In this document: in pieces, positions 58,029-64,000 of the stretch
Layout: each line of letters starts with the position of its first letter
Position numbering within the stretch: position 1 is the first letter of the stretch
Origin: JAYRSJ01 sp041920215
GTDB taxonomy: Bacteria; Pseudomonadota; Gammaproteobacteria; Burkholderiales; Burkholderiaceae_C
Assembly: GCA_041920215.1 (NCBI GenBank)
Contig: JAYRSJ010000011.1
Span: 62,001-126,000, forward strand
Length of the DNA: 64,000 nt
Direction of reading: 5' to 3'
Position numbers and translations under genes: made by a program
Notes under the pieces: model-generated
What the model saw: the letters and a program-made list of their open reading frames with translations, nothing else
What the model was told of the DNA's origin: nothing
Database searches by the model: none

Positions 58029-58247
58029 ATGAGCATCAGCGCCATCAATGTACGCAACCAGTTCCGTGGCCAGATCAAGGAAATCATCGAGGGCCCGGTG
58101 GTCTCCGAAGTCGATGTACTGACCCCCACCGGCCTGGTCGTCACCTCGGTCATCACCACCCGCTCTGTCAAGGAGCTGGGCCTGGTGGTGGGCAAGGAAG
58201 TCGTGGCCTTGGTGAAGTCCACCGAGGTCTCGATCGCCACGCTCTGA
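58029..58247 (+). CDS. Molbindin: single TOBE/Mop molybdate-binding domain protein
   Basis: A 72-residue protein made of one Mop domain: SAINVRNQFRGQIKEIIEGPVVSEVDVLT and VITTRSVKELGLVVGKEVVALVKSTEVSI. Such molbindins assemble into oligomers that store or sense molybdate or tungstate. CAAGGAG lies seven bases before the ATG at 58029. A possible promoter TTGCCG-N18-TAAGCT ends at 57991. No molybdate transport gene is near, so its role beside the sulfur genes is open. Confidence 0.92.
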   Translation: MSISAINVRNQFRGQIKEIIEGPVVSEVDVLTPTGLVVTSVITTRSVKELGLVVGKEVVALVKSTEVSIATL

Positions 58248-58264
58248 GCGCGAAGGACGCTGCC

Positions 58265-58864
58265 ATGGCCCTGCCCTACCGCGCTCCGCGCCTGCTCATC
58301 GTTCCCGGCCTGCACGACAGCGGGCCGGCCCACTGGCAAAGCTGGCTGCAGCAGCAATACCGCGACTCGCGCCGCGTGCTGCAACATGATTTCAGCCAGC
58401 CCGAGCTGACGCGCTGGGCCGCGCGTATCGCCAGCACGCTGGACAGCGCGGGCAGCGCCGAGGGCGGCTGGATCGCGGTGGCCCACAGCTTCGGCTGCCT
58501 GGCCCTGGTCCGGCATCTGGCCGACCGGCCCGACAGTCCGATACGCCAGGCCCTGCTGGTGGCGCCGGCCGAGCCCGACAAGTTCGGCCTGGCCGAGCAG
58601 TTGCCGCATCGGCGCCTGCCGGTGCCCAGCAGCCTGATCGCCAGCCAGAACGACCCCTGGATGAGTGCCGCCAGCGCGCTGCGCTGGGCCTCACGTTGGG
58701 GCAGCGGCTTCAGCAATCTGGGCGCTGTCGGCCATATCAATACCGAAGCAGGCTTCGGCCCCTTCCCGCTGGCTAAGCGCTGGGTGGAGGCGGCGCGCGC
58801 GCAGGCAGCGCGTCAGCAGCGCCCGGCACACGCCAGCTTCGACGAGTGGCTGTTTTCGGTCTGA
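58265..58864 (+). CDS. RBBP9/YdeN-type alpha/beta hydrolase
   Basis: A 199-residue small serine hydrolase. The N-terminal LLIVPGLHDSGPAHWQSWLQQQY is diagnostic of the family. The nucleophile is in AVAHSFGCLALVRHLA, the acid in IASQNDPWMS and the His in GAVGHINTEAGFGPFP. The substrate is not known. It starts 17 bases after the molbindin stop, probably in one transcript, and is convergent with the ssu operon. Confidence 0.9.
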   Translation: MALPYRAPRLLIVPGLHDSGPAHWQSWLQQQYRDSRRVLQHDFSQPELTRWAARIASTLDSAGSAEGGWIAVAHSFGCLALVRHLADRPDSPIRQALLVAPAEPDKFGLAEQLPHRRLPVPSSLIASQNDPWMSAASALRWASRWGSGFSNLGAVGHINTEAGFGPFPLAKRWVEAARAQAARQQRPAHASFDEWLFSV

Positions 58865-58919
58865 TCCGCTACACGCCGGCCCCGGGGCCCGCGCCTGAGC
58901 CTGGGCCTGGGGCAAACCT

Positions 58920-59504
58920 TCACACTGACCAGCGCAGCTGATCCGGTGACCAGGCGGCCGCCGGCAGCGGGCGCCGCCGCTCGGCAGCACGGCGCAGCAG
59001 CGGCTGCAGCGCACGTTCCAGACGCTGGCGCAGCGCCTCGTCGGCGCGATACTGCCCCTGGGCATCCCTGGGCAGCTGACTGTCCACGGCATAGACGCCG
59101 TCCAGGATGTCGCGCGCGCCCAGGGCCGAGAGCACCGGCTTGAGCCCGTAATCCAGGGCCAGCAGATGGGCCGGGCTGCCGCCGCTGGCCAGCGGCAGCA
59201 CCGTCTTGCCGCGCAGCCCGTCCTCGGGCAGCAGATCAAGCAGGGTCTTCAGCAAGCCGCTGTAGGCCGCCTTGTAGATCGGCGTGGCAATGATCAGCAC
59301 CTCGGCCTCGGCCAGGGTCTGCAAGACCGCGACGATCTGCGGATGCCCGAACTCGGCCCGCTGCAGGGCCTGGGCCGGCAACTCACGCACGGCGATGCGC
59401 TGCGTATCCAGACCTTGCAGGGTCAGGCCCTGGGCGGCCAGTTCCAGCAGCGCGGCGGAGCGCGAAGGCGCGCTGGGGCTACCCGAAATGCCAACAATCT
59501 TCAT
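58920..59504 (-). CDS. ssuE: NADPH-dependent FMN reductase SsuE
   Basis: A 194-residue flavodoxin-fold reductase that supplies reduced FMN to SsuD. It starts MKIVGISGSPSAPSRSAALLE, the family FMN-phosphate loop. TPIYKAAYSGLLKTLLDLLP and VLPLASGGSPAHLLALDYGLKP are typical of SsuE. The ATG at 59504 fits these motifs; a farther start at 59534 adds ten residues and overlaps the ssuB stop. It is the last gene of the ssu operon, although it is first in Escherichia coli. Confidence 0.94.
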   Translation of the reverse strand: MKIVGISGSPSAPSRSAALLELAAQGLTLQGLDTQRIAVRELPAQALQRAEFGHPQIVAVLQTLAEAEVLIIATPIYKAAYSGLLKTLLDLLPEDGLRGKTVLPLASGGSPAHLLALDYGLKPVLSALGARDILDGVYAVDSQLPRDAQGQYRADEALRQRLERALQPLLRRAAERRRPLPAAAWSPDQLRWSV

Positions 59505-59530
59505 CGCTTCATTCCTTATTGCTTGTGTCA

Positions 59531-60394
<864 letters not shown>

Positions 60395-60436
60395 GTTCAG
60401 CGTCCTAGCCGAGAAGATGATGAACCGGGCCGCGGC

Positions 60437-61240
60437 TCAGCGGCGCGGCGGAAGCTGATAGCCGGGATGCCAACGCAGCCACCAGCGCTCCAGGCCCTTG
60501 GCCAGCAGATCGGCCATCTTGCCCAGCAGGGCATAGAGCAAGATGCCGACCAGCACCACATCGGTCTGCAGGAACTCGCGGGCATTCATCGTCAGATAGC
60601 CGATGCCGGCCTGGGCCGAGATGGTCTCGGCCACGATCAGCAGCACCCACATCAGGCCCAGCGAGAAGCGTAGACCGACCAGTATCGAAGGCAGCGCGCC
60701 GGGCAGGATCACCTGACGGTAGAGCTGCCAGCCGCGCAAGCCATAGCTGCGCGCCATCTCGATCAGGCCGCGGTCCACCGACCGTATGCCATGGAAGGTG
60801 TTCAGATAGATGGGGAAGAACACGCCCACCGCCACGAGGAAGAGCTTGGCCGCCTCGTCAATACCGAACCACAGGATCACCAGCGGGATCAGGGCCAGCG
60901 CGGGAATGTTGCGCAGCATCTGCAGGCTGCTGTCCAGCAGGGTCTCGGCCGCCCGCAGGCTGCCGGTCAGCAGGCCCAGCAGCAGGCCGAGTCCACCGCC
61001 CAGGGCCAGGCCCAGCAAGGCTCGCCAGGCGCTGATCGCGCTGTGCTGCCACAGCTCACCCGAGGCCGCCAGCTGCGCCAAGGCTTTCAGCACCGCCCAG
61101 GGATCGGGCAGCACCCGGCTGGACAGCCAGCCCAGGCGCGAGGCCAGGGTCCACAGCAACAGGATCAGCAGCGGCAGCAGCCAGGGCAGCAGCGCGCGCC
61201 AGGGCCGGGCCCGCGTAGGCTCATGGTCATCGTCGAACAT
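60437..61240 (-). CDS. ssuC: Aliphatic sulfonate ABC transporter permease SsuC
   Basis: A 267-residue inner-membrane permease with six membrane segments. The coupling loop is ARSYGLRGWQLYRQVILPGALPSI. LDSSLQMLRNIPALALIPLVILWFGIDEAAK and AETISAQAGIGYLTMNARE are typical of SsuC/TauC. GGGAG lies eight bases before the ATG at 61240, so that start is preferred over 61258. It follows ssuD by about 20 bases. Confidence 0.94.
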   Translation of the reverse strand: MFDDDHEPTRARPWRALLPWLLPLLILLLWTLASRLGWLSSRVLPDPWAVLKALAQLAASGELWQHSAISAWRALLGLALGGGLGLLLGLLTGSLRAAETLLDSSLQMLRNIPALALIPLVILWFGIDEAAKLFLVAVGVFFPIYLNTFHGIRSVDRGLIEMARSYGLRGWQLYRQVILPGALPSILVGLRFSLGLMWVLLIVAETISAQAGIGYLTMNAREFLQTDVVLVGILLYALLGKMADLLAKGLERWWLRWHPGYQLPPRR

Positions 61241-61261
61241 CGCTAGGGCTCCCAGCATCCG

Positions 61262-62437
61262 TCAGCTGGCCGCGGCCTGAGCCGTCGGCAGATAGCTGTT
61301 GGCCACGATCTCGCCGCTGGGTCCGGCCAGAACCTGCCCCGCCAGTTGCTCGCGCAGCGCCAGAGGCAGCAGCGGGAAGACCAGCTCGGCGAATCGGTGG
61401 GCCTCCTCCAGATGGGGATAGCCCGACAGGATGAAGTACTCCAGGCCCAGCGCGGCGTACTCCTTGATTCGATCGGCCACCTGCTGCGGATTGCCGACCA
61501 GGGCGGTACCGGCACCGCCACGCACCAGGCCCACGCCGGCCCAGAGATTGGGGGACACCTCCAGGCCCTGGCGCACATCGGTCTTGTTGAAGCGCCCGCC
61601 ATGCAGGGCCGCCATGCGGCGTTGGCCTACCGAGTCCATCTGCGCAAACTTCTGCTGGGCCGCGGCCACCGTGGCCTCGTCCAGATGCGAGATCAGCGCG
61701 GCAGCGGCGGCCCAGGCCGCCACCTCGGTCTCGCGCACGATCACATGCAGCCGTATGCCGTAGCTCAGGCTGCGGCCATGGCGTGCGGCGCGTGCGCGGA
61801 TGTCGGCCAGCTTGGCGGCCACCGCCGCTGGCGGCTCGCCCCAGCTCAGATAGGTGTCGAGCTGTTCGGCAGCCAGCTCATGCGCCTCCTCCGAGGAGCC
61901 GCCGAAGAACAGCGGCGGATAGGGACGCTGCCGCGGCGGAAAGAGCAGGCGCGCCCCCCTGACCTGCAGATGTTTGCCCTCATAGTCCAGCGGCGCGCCG
62001 CCCTGGCTGCGCGCCAGCAGCTCGCGCCAGCTGCCCAGGCACTCGCGCGAGAGCTCATAGCGCTGGGCATGAGGCAGGAAGAGTCCGTCGCCCTCGAGCT
62101 CCTGGGCGTCACCGCCCGTCACCAGATTCACCATCAGCCGGCCGCCCGAGATGCGATCCAGCGTGGCGGCCATGCGGGCGGTCTGGGCCGGCTGCATCAG
62201 TCCCGGTCGCAAGGCCACCAGGAACTTCAGACGCCGGGTCACGTCGATCAGGCTGGAGGCCAGGATCCAAGAGTCTTCGCAGCTGCGTCCCGTCGGCAGC
62301 AGCACCCCTTCATAACCAAGACTATCAGCGGCAATTGCCACCTGCTTGAAATAGTCGAAGCTGGCCGCCCGGGCGCCAAGCTGGGTGCCCAGGTAGCGGG
62401 CATCACCGTGGGTGGGAATGAACCAGAGAATCTTCAT
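61262..62437 (-). CDS. ssuD: FMNH2-dependent alkanesulfonate monooxygenase
   Basis: A 391-residue luciferase-fold enzyme that cleaves alkanesulfonates to aldehyde and sulfite with FMNH2 from SsuE. The N-terminus ILWFIPTHGDARYLG and EGVLLPTGRSCEDSWILASSL match SsuD. The central LVTGGDAQELEGDGLFL and LFFGGSSEEAHELAAEQLDTYL follow. FILSGYPHLEEAHRFAELVFPLL closes the barrel. The ATG at 62437 fits the family start. The sulfite would be reduced by the CysI system. Confidence 0.96.
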   Translation of the reverse strand: MKILWFIPTHGDARYLGTQLGARAASFDYFKQVAIAADSLGYEGVLLPTGRSCEDSWILASSLIDVTRRLKFLVALRPGLMQPAQTARMAATLDRISGGRLMVNLVTGGDAQELEGDGLFLPHAQRYELSRECLGSWRELLARSQGGAPLDYEGKHLQVRGARLLFPPRQRPYPPLFFGGSSEEAHELAAEQLDTYLSWGEPPAAVAAKLADIRARAARHGRSLSYGIRLHVIVRETEVAAWAAAAALISHLDEATVAAAQQKFAQMDSVGQRRMAALHGGRFNKTDVRQGLEVSPNLWAGVGLVRGGAGTALVGNPQQVADRIKEYAALGLEYFILSGYPHLEEAHRFAELVFPLLPLALREQLAGQVLAGPSGEIVANSYLPTAQAAAS

Positions 62438-62484
62438 GGCTGGGTCCTTGTTGACTGCGGTGTATGAGTCGAATGGAAGAGGGA

Positions 62485-63474
62485 TCAGGGGCGGCGCTGG
62501 GCCAGAGGCTGGCGCGGCAGCCAGACGATGTCGGCCACCCGTATCGGGCGCGGAATCAGGCCCAGCTGCTGGAACGCATCGGCCACCTTCTGCTGCTCGG
62601 CCAGCAGGGCCGGGCTGAGCGCTGCCACTGGCGAGGGCGGGCGCCGCTCCAGCATGCGGTGCACGGTGGCCAGGCTCAGACCGCTGAAGTCGGAGAACAG
62701 TTGCGCCGCCTCCTTGCGGTTGCCACGCAGCCAGGCATCGGCCTCCGTCAGTGCCGCAAAAACCGTCGGCAGCGCGCCCTCGCCCTGCCGCTCGGCAAAG
62801 CGGCGCGAGGCCAGATAGAAGCTGTTGTTGCTGCTGAGCCCGCGGCTGCTGGCCAGCACCCGGGTGTTGCCGGCAATCTCGGCCGCGGCGTAATAGGGAT
62901 CCCAGATCACCCAGGCATCGACAACGCCACGCTCGAAGGCCGCGCGCGCGTCGGCCGGCGGCAGATAGACAGGCGTGATGTCCGCCCACCGCAGGCCAGC
63001 CCTGGCCACCGCCTGTACCAGCAGGAAGTGGGCACTCGAGCCGCGCTGCAGCGCGATCTTGCGTCCCTTCAGATCGGCCAGCGTCCTGAGGGAAGAATCA
63101 GGCTTGACCAGCAGGGCCGAGGTGTCGGGCTTGGCAGGCTCGGCGCCCACATAGACCAGATCCTTGCCTGCAGCCTGCGCGAACACCGGTGGCGAATCGC
63201 CGGTGGCGCCCAGGTCCACGCTGCCCACCGCCAAAGCCTCCAACAGCTGCGGACCGGCCGGAAACTCGATCCAGCTGACCCTGGTCCCGGGCAGGCGCTG
63301 CTCCAGCAGCCCGCGTTGTTTCAGCAGCACCAGATTGACCGAACCCTTCTGAAAGCCGATGCGCAGCTCCGCCAGCGCCGGCACCGAGGCAATCGCCGGC
63401 AGGCCCAGACCGGCCATGCAAAGCGCCATACCGGCAAGCAGTGGGCGGCGGTACGGATGGCGAGGCGAATTCAT
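62485..63474 (-). CDS. ssuA: Aliphatic sulfonate-binding periplasmic protein
   Basis: A 329-residue solute-binding protein with an exported N-terminus (RRPLLAGMALCMAGLGLPAIASVPALA; the RR pair and hydrophobic stretch suit Sec or Tat export). The mature part begins ELRIGFQKGSVNLVLLKQRGLLEQRL and has EFPAGPQLLEALAVGSVDLGATGDSPPVFAQAAG and FERGVVDAWVIWDPYYAAAE, typical of SsuA. It binds alkanesulfonates for SsuBC. It is the first gene of the operon, with AGAAAGGA-type sequence before the ATG at 63474. Confidence 0.94.
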   Translation of the reverse strand: MNSPRHPYRRPLLAGMALCMAGLGLPAIASVPALAELRIGFQKGSVNLVLLKQRGLLEQRLPGTRVSWIEFPAGPQLLEALAVGSVDLGATGDSPPVFAQAAGKDLVYVGAEPAKPDTSALLVKPDSSLRTLADLKGRKIALQRGSSAHFLLVQAVARAGLRWADITPVYLPPADARAAFERGVVDAWVIWDPYYAAAEIAGNTRVLASSRGLSSNNSFYLASRRFAERQGEGALPTVFAALTEADAWLRGNRKEAAQLFSDFSGLSLATVHRMLERRPPSPVAALSPALLAEQQKVADAFQQLGLIPRPIRVADIVWLPRQPLAQRRP

Positions 63475-63552
63475 GACGCAAGTCCTTTCTAGCGCTAGGG
63501 AACGAGAGGCGCCGGACCGGCTGAGAGCCAGTTCGCAGCGTGACAGGAGCCG

Positions 63553-63607
63553 CACGATAGAAAGCGCCAGCGCCGCAGCCAAGGAAGAAAAACGGCTTTC
63601 GATAGTG
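63553..63607. repeat. Inverted repeat in the ssuA-regulator intergenic region
   Basis: CACGATAGAAAGC (63553-63565) and GCTTTCGATAGTG (63595-63607) form near-inverted arms, matching at CAC and GAAAGC with a GATA core in both, and 29 bases between them. It lies 79 to 133 bases upstream of ssuA, where a CysB/SsuR-type regulator could bind. The role is inferred. Confidence 0.45.
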
Positions 63608-63643
63608 CCGCCCCGCATGAGCCGGCGGCAGCGACCCCTGCAT

Positions 63644-63669
63644 TGCTTTGCAGCCGGCGCGGCAAAGCA
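63644..63669. promoter_or_regulatory. Perfect inverted repeat upstream of the second CysB-like gene
   Basis: TGCTTTGC and GCAAAGCA are perfect 8-base arms separated by ten bases. It lies 74 bases before the start of the LysR-type gene and 170 bases before ssuA. Size and layout fit an operator for a LysR regulator, possibly autoregulatory. Confidence 0.5.
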
Positions 63670-63742
63670 GCGCAGAACTTCTTGGAGGACAGGCCGGCTC
63701 GTGCCGCCAACAATGCCGGGCGCACAAGGAGAACCCGGTTCC

Positions 63743-64000
63743 ATGAACTTCCAGCAACTTCGTTCCGTCCGTGAGGCCCAACGCCGCGGCTTCAATCTGA
63801 CCGAGGTGGCCCAGGCCTTGCACACCTCGCAGCCCGGCGTCAGCCGCCAGATACGCGAGCTGGAGGACGAGCTGGGCATAGCGATCTTTGTGCGCGCCGG
63901 CAAGCGTCTGACCGGGCTGACCGCGCCAGGCGAGGCCGTGCTTCCCATCGTCGAGCGTCTGCTGCTGGAGGCCGAGAATCTGCGCCGCGCCGGTGCCGAT
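63743..64000 (+). CDS. Second CysB/Cbl/SsuR-type LysR regulator (3' end outside window)
   Basis: Only the first 86 codons are present. The helix-turn-helix NLTEVAQALHTSQPGVSRQIRELEDELGIAIFVRAGKRLTG is closely similar to that of CysB at 56959, including the MNFQQL start. AAGGAG precedes the ATG at 63743, 11 bases away. Divergence from the ssu operon suggests the sulfonate activator role of Cbl or SsuR, inferred from position. The co-inducer domain is not visible. Confidence 0.9.
   Translation, partial: MNFQQLRSVREAQRRGFNLTEVAQALHTSQPGVSRQIRELEDELGIAIFVRAGKRLTGLTAPGEAVLPIVERLLLEAENLRRAGAD

Noticed and set aside
58878..58889. GGCCCCGGGGCC palindrome between the small hydrolase and ssuE as a terminator
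   Set aside because: It has no loop and no T-run; such GC palindromes are expected by chance in this DNA.

Overview
The window is a gene-dense, very GC-rich chromosomal segment of a betaproteobacterium. I infer Burkholderiales, close to the Roseateles/Pelomonas/Rubrivivax-type lineages. The reasons are the strong GC bias at third codon positions, a phasin gene, a ferredoxin-linked CysI with a DUF934 partner, the aceE / PAS kinase / FixJ-type regulator / folD neighbourhood, and many ATGA, TTGA and GTG/TTG starts. I see no insertion sequence, prophage, CRISPR array or integrase; this looks like core chromosome. Coding regions are tightly packed and no stretch over about 300 bases lacks a feature.

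Left part (1-18 kb): a truncated aceE reads out of the window on the minus strand. Divergent from it lie a membrane PAS sensor kinase and FixJ-type regulator, then folD and an M3 oligopeptidase (prlC). A second OmpR-type two-component pair follows, then an anchored alpha/beta hydrolase. After these come a minus-strand lipoprotein, a DUF192 protein and an MFS/rmuC pair.

Middle (16.6-33 kb): two c-di-GMP phosphodiesterase-type proteins flank a TonB-dependent receptor; the second has a likely N-terminal frameshift. A minus-strand run follows of histone-deacetylase-like hydrolase, thioesterase, nitroreductase, NhaD-like antiporter and 2-hydroxyacid dehydrogenase. Next is a phasin gene with two palindromic operator candidates, then LON-domain, patatin, cupin, unknown and cold-shock/Excalibur fusion genes, and ybiB.

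Sulfur block 1 (33.2-41.8 kb): TauE/SafE exporter, cysI, DUF934, cysH (APS-reductase type), cysD, cysN and a SUMT for siroheme, then fdxA and a thioredoxin-reductase-like ferredoxin-NADP reductase. Together they form a complete route from sulfate to sulfide without APS kinase. At 41.9-44.2 kb a TPP riboswitch precedes a TonB-dependent receptor, predicting an outer-membrane thiamine importer. Two identical tRNA-Asn genes follow.

Phosphate block (44.5-48.8 kb): a YjdM-like protein, an orphan PhoB-like regulator and phoU-phoB-phoR, with two Pho-box candidates. It is followed by a CPA2 antiporter, a tandem universal stress protein, a Ca2+/Na+ exchanger and a PcaC-like protein.

Sulfur block 2 (53-64 kb): sbp-cysT-cysW-cysA-cysB forms the sulfate uptake operon with its regulator. 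After a molbindin and a small hydrolase, a minus-strand ssuA-ssuD-ssuC-ssuB-ssuE alkanesulfonate operon faces a divergent second CysB-family regulator that runs off the window. The main theme is integrated sulfur acquisition, from sulfate and sulfonates through reduction to regulation, beside phosphate and thiamine scavenging.
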